Shown here in pieces: positions 7,523 to 14,155 of a stretch of DNA of 23,842 bases (positions are counted from its first letter, which is position 1; the number at the start of each line of letters is the position of its first letter). Origin of the DNA: Bacteroides sp. CAG:770. GTDB taxonomy: Bacteria > Bacteroidota > Bacteroidia > Bacteroidales > UBA932. The stretch covers positions 9,241 to 33,082 of the forward strand of contig FR890603.1 in assembly GCA_000435075.1 (NCBI GenBank), written 5' to 3'. The notes under the pieces are model-generated. The model saw only the letters and a list, made by a program, of their open reading frames with translations. It searched no databases and had not been told where the DNA came from. Both the position numbers and the translations under genes were made by a program.

Positions 7523-8335
7523 TTATCCGGTTTTCTTATGAACATTCTTGTGCGCTCCTTTGTTAGTTTTCTTTCCTGTCCTTCCTTTATCCACAGATGA
7601 GCCGGACTGTTTTTTATGATACACCCAGTCCGGATAGAGAAGTTTTGTCTCCAAGCCTTCTATCATTGATGCTCTCCTGCTTACATATTGTGTCGGTGCG
7701 GATGCGTTGCGCTTCAGCGGATTTGGCAGGCAGGCGGCTATTAGGCAGGCTTCTCTGCGGGATAGTTTTGCTGCGTCCTTATTGAAGAATCGTTCGGCGG
7801 CGGCCTGTGCTCCGTAGATTCCCTTTCCCATTTCTGCAACATTGAGATAGACCTCCATTATTCTCCTTTTGCCCCAGATTTTTTCTATCAGTACCGTGAA
7901 ATAGGCTTCGAATCCTTTTCTGATGATGCTCCTGGTGGGGAGGAGGAAGACGTTTTTTGCGGTCTGCTGCGATATGGTGCTGGCTCCTCTCAGCCGTTTC
8001 CCTTTCTGTTCGTGGTCCGAGATGGCCTGGTTGATCTGTTTCCAGTCGAATCCGTTGTGCGTGTCGAACAGGTTGTCCTCGCTGGCGATTACTGCACGTG
8101 CCATTTCAGGAGAGATCTTCCCGTAGCTGACCCAGGTCTTGCGCGTGTGGAAATTCTTGTCGTCAATGTGCTGGATGCTCCTCTGGATCATCAATGGCGT
8201 AACCGCTACCGGAATCCACTTGAGTGCCACGACCCATAGGATTGTCAATGCCAGGAAGGCTGCCGGTATCTTTACCAGCAGAATCCTCCAGAGTCTTCCG
8301 GCCAATGTTCTTTTCTTTTTGTTTTCGCGTGCCAT
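7523..8335 (-). CDS. mtgA: monofunctional biosynthetic peptidoglycan transglycosylase
   Basis: MtgA polymerises lipid II into glycan strands in the inner membrane (glycosyltransferase family 51, without a transpeptidase domain). The open frame extends up to 8770, but residues before the ATG at 8335 look non-coding and a promoter ends about 20 bases upstream of this ATG, so the 270-residue form is preferred. Visible are a basic N-terminus, one membrane helix (about 18-42), the catalytic Glu in ASEDNLF (E86), STISQQTAKN (119-128), RRIMEVYLN (157-165) and GIYGAQAAAERFF (172-184), all GT51 signatures. The last 30 residues are a lysine/glycine-rich tail (KKQSGSSVDKGRTGKK...) of unknown use. The gap to the purC promoter is tiny, so it probably has its own short transcript or reads into purC. 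Confidence 0.95.
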   Translation of the reverse strand: MARENKKKRTLAGRLWRILLVKIPAAFLALTILWVVALKWIPVAVTPLMIQRSIQHIDDKNFHTRKTWVSYGKISPEMARAVIASEDNLFDTHNGFDWKQINQAISDHEQKGKRLRGASTISQQTAKNVFLLPTRSIIRKGFEAYFTVLIEKIWGKRRIMEVYLNVAEMGKGIYGAQAAAERFFNKDAAKLSRREACLIAACLPNPLKRNASAPTQYVSRRASMIEGLETKLLYPDWVYHKKQSGSSVDKGRTGKKTNKGAHKNVHKKTG

Positions 8336-8358
8336 CCGTCGTTTTTGTTCTTCATCGG

Positions 8359-8389
8359 CAAAAATACATACTGTCGGGGTAATTATCAA
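8359..8389 (-). promoter_or_regulatory. mtgA promoter
   Basis: On the minus strand TTG (8389-8387), a 20-base spacer and TATTTTTG (8366-8359) match the Bacteroidota consensus. The predicted start near 8353 leaves a leader of under 20 bases and fixes the mtgA start at 8335. Confidence 0.75.
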
Positions 8390-8511
8390 TGTTGTTGAAG
8401 GGCTTGCGGATGTGTTTTTTGTGACACCTTGTCTGGTAAAAGCGACAAAATGGCAATAAATCAATGTCAAAATGTCTTTTTGTATGCTAATTTGGCGAAG
8501 AAAGGGACTTT

Positions 8512-8623
8512 TTCTGGAATGGCACATAGATTGACTTATCTCTAGTCGTTCCGTTGAAAGACGGGGCGGATTCCAGAAGGGTTCCGGCAGGGCGCAGGCC
8601 TTGGGAACTGAGACTTCGGAATC
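8512..8623 (+). promoter_or_regulatory. structured region upstream of hsp20
   Basis: This GC-richer stretch in an AT-rich gap holds several complementary pairs: TTCTGGAAT (8512-8520) with ATTCCAGAA (8570-8578); CCGT (8551-8554) with ACGG (8561-8564); GTTCC (8581-8585) with GGAAC (8604-8608); and GGAATC (8618-8623), which can alternatively pair with GATTCC (8569-8574) and so competes with the first stem. It may be a folded 5' leader, possibly temperature-sensing. The rest of the 328-bp gap (8336-8663) holds the mtgA promoter and, on the plus strand, an imperfect -7-like TAATTTG at 8488. Confidence 0.45.
8520..8534 (+). promoter_or_regulatory. possible sigma-54 promoter for hsp20
   Basis: TGGCAC, five bases, then TTGA resembles the -24/-12 consensus TGGCAC-N5-TTGC, with the GG pair present but the last -12 base A instead of C. 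Predicted start would be near 8546, about 118 bases before the hsp20 ATG. Confidence 0.35.
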
Positions 8624-8663
8624 GGAAATGATTATTAGAAAATTAAAAATAGGAGATTTTATT

Positions 8664-9104
8664 ATGGTACCTTCAAGAAGAAATAACCAGAATTGGTTAC
8701 CAGGATTTTTCAATGATTTCTTTGATAATGATTGGATGGAGAGGTCAAATGCTACAGCTCCTGCAATCAATGTACTTGAGAACGAAAAGAGTTATGACCT
8801 CGAGCTTGCAGCTCCTGGCATGACCAGAGAGGATTTCAATGTCACTCTCGATGAGAATGGCGACCTCGTCATAAATATGGAGAAGAAACAGGAGAACAAA
8901 GAAGAGAATGGTGAGAAGAAGCACGCACATTATCTGCGTCGTGAGTTCTCTTATAGTAAATTCCAGCAGACCATGTTGCTTCCTGACGATGCTGACAGGG
9001 AAAAGATCAGCGCACAGGTTGAGCACGGTGTTCTCAAGGTAAACATCCCTAAGATTGTCAAAGTCGAGCCTGAAGTTGCCCACAAGGTAATCGAAGTCAA
9101 ATAA
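8664..9104 (+). CDS. small heat shock protein Hsp20 (alpha-crystallin family)
   Basis: ATP-independent holdase chaperone that binds unfolding proteins under stress. The 146-residue protein starts at the ATG at 8664, preceded by AGGAGA (8651-8656), an unusually good ribosome binding site for this window. The frame is open further upstream (ATG at 8628), but the family's usual N-terminus (RRNNQNWLPGFFNDFFDNDW) begins here. The alpha-crystallin domain covers about 32-131, with APGMTREDFNV (50-60), YLRREFSYSKFQQTMLLP (90-107) and the closing GVLKVNIP (122-129); a short tail ends with VIEV, the I-x-V/I-type oligomer contact. It is a single-gene unit with a long structured leader, a possible sigma-54 promoter and a strong terminator after it. 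Confidence 0.97.
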   Translation: MVPSRRNNQNWLPGFFNDFFDNDWMERSNATAPAINVLENEKSYDLELAAPGMTREDFNVTLDENGDLVINMEKKQENKEENGEKKHAHYLRREFSYSKFQQTMLLPDDADREKISAQVEHGVLKVNIPKIVKVEPEVAHKVIEVK

Positions 9105-9142
9105 CTTTTTAACTTTTGACAGAAAATCTTTCGAAAGTTTAT

Positions 9143-9185
9143 ACCACGTCATTTTGTGCCAGTCGCAGGATGATGTGGTTTTTTT
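9143..9185 (+). terminator. rho-independent terminator of hsp20
   Basis: ACCACGTCAT (9143-9152) pairs with ATGATGTGGT (9170-9179) over ten bases with one G-U pair, followed directly by a seven-T run (9179-9185). It lies 38 bases after the hsp20 stop codon. Confidence 0.9.
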
Positions 9186-9260
9186 GTCTGTGTTTTGCCG
9201 TCATTGTTACTCATTAAAACAATTTATTTTCAAAATCATGAAAATTTTTTCCAGAAATAC

Positions 9261-9290
9261 TTGCAGGTTCAAATTTTATACGTAACTTTG
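9261..9290 (+). promoter_or_regulatory. tRNA-Asp promoter
   Basis: TTG (9261-9263), 19 bases, then TAACTTTG (9283-9290) is a full match to the Bacteroidota promoter consensus, about 40 bases before the tRNA. Confidence 0.85.
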
Positions 9291-9329
9291 CATCCGCGTT
9301 TGAGAAACAAACCAAACACAGCAACTTCC

Positions 9330-9406
9330 GGTGCGGTAGTTCAGCTGGTTAGAATACGGGCCTGTCACGCCCGGGGTCGAGGGTTCGAGCCCCTTCCGCA
9401 CCGCCA
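9330..9406 (+). tRNA. tRNA-Asp (anticodon GTC)
   Basis: The 74-base tRNA body plus encoded CCA folds as a cloverleaf: acceptor GGTGCGG (9330-9336) with CCGCACC (9396-9402), discriminator G, then CCA (9404-9406). The anticodon arm CGGGC-CTGTCAC-GCCCG shows anticodon GTC, and the T arm has loop TTCGAGC. The D arm TAGTTCAGCTGGTTAGA is standard. Confidence 0.97.
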
Positions 9407-9435
9407 AGTGCCTCTCATGAAAATGAGGGGCATTT
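9407..9435 (+). terminator. terminator hairpin after tRNA-Asp
   Basis: TGCCTCTCAT (9409-9418), a GAAA tetraloop, then ATGAGGGGCA (9423-9432) form a ten-base stem with one G-U pair. It can extend to the flanking A/T bases and is followed by a short TTT. It starts right after the encoded CCA. Confidence 0.75.
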
Positions 9436-9470
9436 GTCGTATATGGGGGGTTGCGGTTCTGCAGGTCCGG

Positions 9471-9494
9471 AGTTATTGCGGCCGGAGTTTGTCG
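9471..9494. repeat. 24-bp direct repeat, copy 1
   Basis: AGTTATTGCG-G-CCGGAGTTTGTCG; the second copy at 9886-9909 differs only at the eleventh base (G to T). The copies are 415 bp apart and bracket the gene-free repeat island. A shorter CCGGAGTT echo lies just before this copy at 9467. Confidence 0.85.
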
Positions 9495-9509
9495 GGGACA
9501 ACGTAAAAT

Positions 9510-9551
9510 GGGGGGGGCCAGGGGTAAAATTCCGGGTCAGGGGGGACCGGG
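9510..9551 (+). other. G-quadruplex motif
   Basis: Five G-runs on the plus strand (9510-9517, 9521-9524, 9534-9536, 9540-9545, 9549-9551) separated by loops of 3, 9, 3 and 3 bases fit a G-quadruplex pattern. Runs this long are found nowhere else in the window. Confidence 0.6.
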
Positions 9552-9566
9552 TTCAAAAACATACAC

Positions 9567-9844
9567 TTTTGTCCGTAAAAACCGGCCTTTCCACGGACAA
9601 AATGAGTTACAGTCCACTTTGTCCAAATTAAAACGTTTCCTCCCAGATAAACGTTAGGATTTAACAACTTGTCCGTAAATACCCACCATTTTCCGGACAA
9701 AACGTGCTGGGTTTTGCTATCGTTCTGACATTGATCATGAAAATACAAAGCCATTGAAAAACGGTGACAAAAAACGCGTTTTTTTACACCGTTTGCCACA
9801 AAAATGAGAAACGGTGTAAAATCAGGCTGTTTTTTACACCGTTT
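9567..9844. repeat. array of inverted repeats with 50-nt spacing
   Basis: Hairpin-forming pairs: TTTTGTCCGT/ACGGACAAAA (9567-9576, 9593-9602), AACGTTT/AAACGTT (9632-9638, 9649-9655), TTGTCCG/CGGACAA (9669-9675, 9694-9700) and TTTTACACCGTTT/AAACGGTGTAAAA (9782-9794, 9809-9821, again 9832-9844). GTCC recurs at 9571, 9621 and 9671; ACGGTG at 9761 and 9811; a 15-base TTTTTACACCGTTTG at 9781 and 9831, each exactly 50 bases apart. There is no convincing gene between 9407 and 10000. Confidence 0.8.
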
Positions 9845-9885
9845 GTTCGCTATTCAGCTGCGGAATGCTCGCTTATACCAGTAAT

Positions 9886-9909
9886 AGTTATTGCGTCCGG
9901 AGTTTGTCG
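9886..9909. repeat. 24-bp direct repeat, copy 2
   Basis: Second copy of the 24-bp repeat at 9471-9494, one mismatch. Its 3' end supplies the TTTG used as the -33 box of the predicted uvrA promoter. Confidence 0.85.
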
Positions 9910-9933
9910 TCTCTTTACAAATGATTATTTTTG
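9903..9933 (+). promoter_or_regulatory. uvrA promoter
   Basis: TTTG (9903-9906), 19 bases, then TATTTTTG (9926-9933) match the Bacteroidota consensus. The predicted start near 9939 gives a leader of about 62 bases that includes the palindrome at 9959-9973. Confidence 0.75.
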
Positions 9934-9958
9934 TCGTCTGGTTTGATAATCCCGGCAT

Positions 9959-9973
9959 TGACAATCCTTGTCA
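9959..9973. promoter_or_regulatory. palindrome in uvrA leader, possible operator
   Basis: TGACAA-TCC-TTGTCA is a perfect six-base inverted repeat with a three-base centre, about 20-35 bases after the predicted transcription start of uvrA. Its size and position suit a dimeric repressor site; a short hairpin is the alternative, though the loop is small. Confidence 0.5.
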
Positions 9974-10000
9974 GGTGCGGGTATTCTTAGATAATCGTTT

Positions 10001-12910
10001 ATGGCAGATAGTGGGAACATTATAATCAAAGGGGCAAAAGTTAACAATCTGAAGAATGTTAGCGTCGAAATCCCTCGTAACAAGCTGGTGGTGGTCACAG
10101 GAATCTCAGGTTCCGGCAAGTCGTCATTGGCTTTCGATACTTTGTTTGCCGAAGGGCAGAGGCGTTTTGCTGAGAGTCTGTCATCTTATGCGAGACAGTT
10201 CCTGGGACGAATGAGCAAGCCTGATGTCGAGTCCATTGAGGGCATACCTCCTGCGATTGCAATCGAGCAGAAGGTCAATACCAAGAATCCTCGCTCTACA
10301 GTTGCTACCACCACTGAGATATATGACTATCTGCGTATCATTTTCGCAAGGATTGGCCGCACTTTTTCTCCTGTGAGCGGAGTTGAGGTCAAATGCCATA
10401 GCGCAAATGACGTGATGGAGTTTGTGCTCGGGAGCAAGATTCCTACATCTGTATATCTTCTGGCGGACCTGGGATGGGACAGACGCAGTGATAAGGTAGA
10501 GCTTCTGCTGTCATTGAAAGAAGAGGGCTATTCCCGCCTTTGGAGCGAAGCCGGCGGTGTCACTAGGATTGACGATGTCCTTCAGGCATCCTCTTCCGGC
10601 GAATTCCGGCCGGGGCTGATGCTTATGGTGGACAGGATGAAGATTCCTTCAATGCGCGACGGGCTGCCTGTCATGCCTGACGGGTCGCCTATGCCGCAGC
10701 CTGACTGGGAGGACATGCAGGCGCGTCTCAATGCCTCCATCGCGTCCTGTTTCAATAAGGGGAACGGGTCAATGTCAGTGTGGCGTGAGTCCGTTTCCGA
10801 ATCCGGGGAGAAAGATACCTGCATCAAGAGCTTTGTCAACCGGTTTGAGGCGGACGGAATGACGTTCCGCGAACCGGATGAGTATATGTTCAGTTTCAAC
10901 AGCCCTCTTGGTGCATGCCCCGTATGCGGTGGACTTGGCAAGATAATAGGCGTGAGCGAAGACCTTGTGGTCCCGGACAAGACGTTGAGCATATATGACG
11001 GGGCCATTGCGTGCTGGAAGGGCGAGAAAATGGGATGGTTCAAGGACCATCTTGTAAGTGTCGCGGACAAGTATGGCATTCCTATTTTCGAACCTTATTG
11101 CAATCTTTCCGAGAAGGTCAAGAATCTCATCTGGGAGGGCAAGAAAGCGGAAACTGAGGAGGAATCCCTTATCGGTATCAATGAATTCTTCAAGTGGGTC
11201 GAGGCCAACAGGTATAAAATCCAGTACAAATATCTCCTTAGCCGCTATTCCGGGAGGACAGTGTGCCATGAGTGCCATGGCAGCCGTCTCAGGAAAGATG
11301 CACTCTATGTCAAAGTCGGAGGAAAGGATATTTATGAGCTTTTGTGCATGAATGCGGGTGAACTCCTGTCTTTCTTCCGTGATATCAGACTTACTGAATA
11401 TGAGCATTCCATCGCGGATAAGGCCATTGCCGAGATTATGTCCCGCCTGCAGTATATCTCCGATGTCGGACTTGCTTATCTGACATTGAACAGGGCATGC
11501 AACACATTGTCCGGAGGTGAGAGCCAGCGAATCAATCTTGTCACGGCACTTGGCAGTTCCCTTGTAGGTTCGATGTATATTCTGGATGAGCCGAGCATCG
11601 GACTGCATCCGCGTGATACAGACAGGCTTATAAGTGTTCTGAGACGTCTCCGTGATGTCGGCAACACTGTGGTCGTGGTCGAGCATGATGAGGAAATCAT
11701 CAAGGCTGCTGACATGCTCATCGACATGGGCCCTTTGGCCGGTGTCAATGGAGGGGAGGTCGTTTTCCAGGGCAAGGTCGGGCCGGAGATGCCTGCAGCG
11801 GTCGTTGAAAAGTCGCTTACTCTCCAGTATCTGACAGGAACCCGTCAGCGTGTCTCCAGGGAAAAACGTGACTGGACATATTACATTGGCATTGAAGGCG
11901 CTCTTGAGCATAATCTTAAGGATATCAATGTAAAGTTCCCGCTTGGTGTCCTGACTGTCGTTTCCGGAGTCAGCGGCAGCGGCAAATCTTCTCTTGTTGG
12001 CGATATCCTGTATCCTGCGGTTTACAGGCATCTGAACCAGACAGGTTCTTTGCCGGGAACATTCAGAAAACTGACTGGCAATCTGGACAGAATCTCAGCC
12101 ATAGAATACGTGGACCAGAATCCTATCGGAAAGAGTTCGAGGTCCAATGCCGTGACATATCTGAAGGTGTACGATGATATCCGTAAACTGATGAGTGAGC
12201 AGCAGTTTGCCAAAATCAACGGATTTACGCCATCATATTTCTCTTTCAACCAGGACGGAGGCCGTTGCTCTGAGTGTCAGGGTGAGGGTTTCGTGCATAT
12301 CGGCATGCAGTTCATGGCTGATGTGACGATGGTATGTGAGGCCTGCGGAGGAAAGCGTTTCAAGCCTGAAATCCTGGAGGTCCGCTACAAGGGAAAGAAT
12401 ATTGACGATATCCTGAACATGAGTGTCGATGAAGCCATATCTTTCTTTGGTGCGCAGCCTGAGCCGGAGGCCAAGTCGATAGCCAGAAAGCTTCAGCCGC
12501 TGGTGGATGTAGGCCTGTCTTACATCAAGCTCGGGCAGAGCAGCAGCACTTTGTCAGGAGGTGAGAGCCAGCGTATCAAACTGGCGTATTTCCTCTCGAT
12601 GAATTCGTCGCTTGACCGTCCTGAATCCAAGAAGATAATGTTCGTATTCGATGAACCTACTACCGGACTTCATTTCTATGATGTGGAGAGGTTGCTGAAA
12701 GCATTTGATGCGCTTCTGGAGAAAGGTCATACGGTAGTTGTCGTCGAGCACAACATGGACGTGATACGTGCGGCAGACTGGGTCATAGAACTCGGTCCTG
12801 ATGCGGGAGATGCCGGAGGACGTCTAGTATTCGAAGGAACTCCGGAGCAACTTGCTGCAAATGGTAAGACTTATACTGCCAAATACCTCAGGCTTGCCCG
12901 GAATAGCTGA
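10001..12910 (+). CDS. uvrA: excinuclease ABC subunit A (UvrA), Bacteroidota paralog form
   Basis: UvrA is the DNA-damage sensor ATPase of nucleotide excision repair. The 969-residue protein has two ABC modules: Walker A GISGSGKS (34-41) and GVSGSGKS (656-663), signatures LSGGESQRI at 503-511 and 851-859, and Walker B segments ILDEPSIGLH and VFDEPTTGLH. The C-terminal zinc module is complete (C756, C759, C779, C782). The N-terminal zinc module keeps only the later pair (C306, C309); the earlier CxxC of classical UvrA is replaced by residues around NRFEADGMTF. A further CHEC pair is at 422-425. Bacteroidota often carry two uvrA genes, and this looks like the second, slightly longer form. Its 3' end overlaps the last gene of the convergent fimbrial operon by 23 bases. 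Confidence 0.97.
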   Translation: MADSGNIIIKGAKVNNLKNVSVEIPRNKLVVVTGISGSGKSSLAFDTLFAEGQRRFAESLSSYARQFLGRMSKPDVESIEGIPPAIAIEQKVNTKNPRSTVATTTEIYDYLRIIFARIGRTFSPVSGVEVKCHSANDVMEFVLGSKIPTSVYLLADLGWDRRSDKVELLLSLKEEGYSRLWSEAGGVTRIDDVLQASSSGEFRPGLMLMVDRMKIPSMRDGLPVMPDGSPMPQPDWEDMQARLNASIASCFNKGNGSMSVWRESVSESGEKDTCIKSFVNRFEADGMTFREPDEYMFSFNSPLGACPVCGGLGKIIGVSEDLVVPDKTLSIYDGAIACWKGEKMGWFKDHLVSVADKYGIPIFEPYCNLSEKVKNLIWEGKKAETEEESLIGINEFFKWVEANRYKIQYKYLLSRYSGRTVCHECHGSRLRKDALYVKVGGKDIYELLCMNAGELLSFFRDIRLTEYEHSIADKAIAEIMSRLQYISDVGLAYLTLNRACNTLSGGESQRINLVTALGSSLVGSMYILDEPSIGLHPRDTDRLISVLRRLRDVGNTVVVVEHDEEIIKAADMLIDMGPLAGVNGGEVVFQGKVGPEMPAAVVEKSLTLQYLTGTRQRVSREKRDWTYYIGIEGALEHNLKDINVKFPLGVLTVVSGVSGSGKSSLVGDILYPAVYRHLNQTGSLPGTFRKLTGNLDRISAIEYVDQNPIGKSSRSNAVTYLKVYDDIRKLMSEQQFAKINGFTPSYFSFNQDGGRCSECQGEGFVHIGMQFMADVTMVCEACGGKRFKPEILEVRYKGKNIDDILNMSVDEAISFFGAQPEPEAKSIARKLQPLVDVGLSYIKLGQSSSTLSGGESQRIKLAYFLSMNSSLDRPESKKIMFVFDEPTTGLHFYDVERLLKAFDALLEKGHTVVVVEHNMDVIRAADWVIELGPDAGDAGGRLVFEGTPEQLAANGKTYTAKYLRLARNS

Positions 12911-14144
12911 TTAGGAAGTCCTGTGTCTTTCCGCTTACTGCCTGACGTATTCTGACTATGCACGAGCCTGTCCCTGCCGAGGCGGCGGCCGTATAACTTA
13001 TCCCTGTCCCGCTGATGTCAAAGCTTCCGAAGATATCCAGCGGCACGGATTTGCTGAATGACTGTCCCTCGTCAATGCTGAATTCGGTTGTCCATGGTAT
13101 GTTTGTAGTCAGGATTCTTCCGTCCGCGAACTTTTCTTCCCTGCAGCTTTCGACAGATATCGTGTGCTTGTCTGCATCGTGTGCGGCTGTCAGTTTGTAT
13201 TCCATTGTGATTTGCGGGCTGAAGTGCTGGCCTTTTTCAATGGGGTCGTCCGCGCTGCTGAATGCTTCGCACGGCAATGTGAAACTTGTCAATGTCCCCT
13301 GTGCCAGAGTCTTGCTTCCCGGGACAAAATAGGAGTGCCAATTCCCGTCAACATCCTGTATCTGAAAAGCCAGGTTTGAATACTCTCCCGGCGGTACCGA
13401 TATGGTCAGGCTGATTGTATCATTGGCGGTGATTTCAGCCATACCAGTTGCATTTTCATCAGTGTCTTCATTGGCGTTCCCATCCGTGTTCCCGCCGATA
13501 CGGACTCTCACGATATTCCCGAAAATGGAATCTTCGTTTCCGGTATTGTACCACGTGATGGTGCCGTTGTCTTCTATCTTGCCGGCTCCTCCGCTCATGT
13601 CCTGTCGGGCGCCGATACGGAGTTCCTGCATTGGAATATTCTTTGTCAGACTATATAGCATGACTCTGATTGCGGCGGCTGAATATCTGAATATCATTGA
13701 CTTGCGCCCACCGTAACCGAGCATTGGCATGTGTGAATTATTCTTTTCCGGATACGGAATGGTAATCTGCCCGGGGAAAGTCACTACTCGTCCGGCAGGC
13801 AGATATTCTGCCGGATACATAGCCGTGAAGGTCTCTCCGCAGGGGAGTCTCACATTGTCCGGGACAGTTTCATCGTATTTGAATTTGGCTGTTTTTGTCC
13901 TGGAATCATAGGTGACATATGTGCTTCCGTCAGAAGATCCGGTTCCGAAGATTCTAATCCTGTCTCCGGCTTCCCACATCAACGGAATCTTGCCTCCAGT
14001 TTCATTTCCCGTGGAGACGCGGGTATAGGAATGTGAGATGACTTCAGCATTGACAAAATCGTCCTGAGGTTCTGTCCCGTATTGTTTCCCGCATGAGAAT
14101 AGTGTCAATGCTGATATGAAAATCAGATAGTTGCGTATGTCCAT
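12888..14144 (-). CDS. fimbrillin-like lipoprotein, repeat-less paralog of the upstream LRR protein
   Basis: This 418-residue protein starts with a lipoprotein signal (hydrophobic helix then LFSC, lipidated Cys18) and an acidic stretch after it, as expected for surface-exposed Bacteroidota lipoproteins. Residues about 30-290 resemble a fimbrillin-like (Mfa1-type) beta-sandwich: IPLMWEAGDRIRIFG, FTAMYPAEYLP, MPMLGYG, then a C-terminal strand region. Residues 351-411 form a second small domain (WTTEFSIDEG...FDISGTG...CIVRIRQAVSGKTQDF). Both parts match, in order, residues about 55-285 and 348-415 of the 1024-residue protein encoded just upstream (11 bases away), so the two are paralogs. It is the last gene of the five-gene operon. 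Role: probably an accessory or tip subunit of a fimbria; no direct evidence. Confidence 0.85.
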   Translation of the reverse strand: MDIRNYLIFISALTLFSCGKQYGTEPQDDFVNAEVISHSYTRVSTGNETGGKIPLMWEAGDRIRIFGTGSSDGSTYVTYDSRTKTAKFKYDETVPDNVRLPCGETFTAMYPAEYLPAGRVVTFPGQITIPYPEKNNSHMPMLGYGGRKSMIFRYSAAAIRVMLYSLTKNIPMQELRIGARQDMSGGAGKIEDNGTITWYNTGNEDSIFGNIVRVRIGGNTDGNANEDTDENATGMAEITANDTISLTISVPPGEYSNLAFQIQDVDGNWHSYFVPGSKTLAQGTLTSFTLPCEAFSSADDPIEKGQHFSPQITMEYKLTAAHDADKHTISVESCREEKFADGRILTTNIPWTTEFSIDEGQSFSKSVPLDIFGSFDISGTGISYTAAASAGTGSCIVRIRQAVSGKTQDFLISYSGQA

Positions 14145-14155
14145 ATCTCTGAATC

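Noticed and set aside
8601..8663. Longer N-terminus for hsp20 (start before 8664)
   Set aside because: The family N-terminus and the AGGAGA site both point to the ATG at 8664; the upstream part is the structured leader.
8336..8770. Longer N-terminus for mtgA (start at 8770)
   Set aside because: The extra 145 residues look non-coding, overlap the hsp20 start and lie upstream of a good promoter; the ATG at 8335 gives a normal MtgA with an N-terminal membrane helix.
9330..9406. tRNA-Asp as an integration site for a mobile element
   Set aside because: No repeat of the tRNA 3' end occurs downstream and no integrase gene is seen; the downstream hairpin is explained as a terminator.
9473..9799. 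108-codon open frame on the minus strand in the tRNA-uvrA gap
   Set aside because: It runs straight through the hairpins and the G-run block (giving runs of Pro), repeats its own short segments because the DNA repeats, and has no ribosome site or family resemblance. Treated as repeat-derived noise.
9567..9844. CRISPR array
   Set aside because: The 50-nt spaced motifs are short, differ between units and form inverted pairs; there are no identical 25-40 base repeats with unique spacers and no cas genes.
10775..12031. 418-codon open frame antisense to uvrA
   Set aside because: Lies wholly within conserved UvrA sequence and shows no domain pattern.
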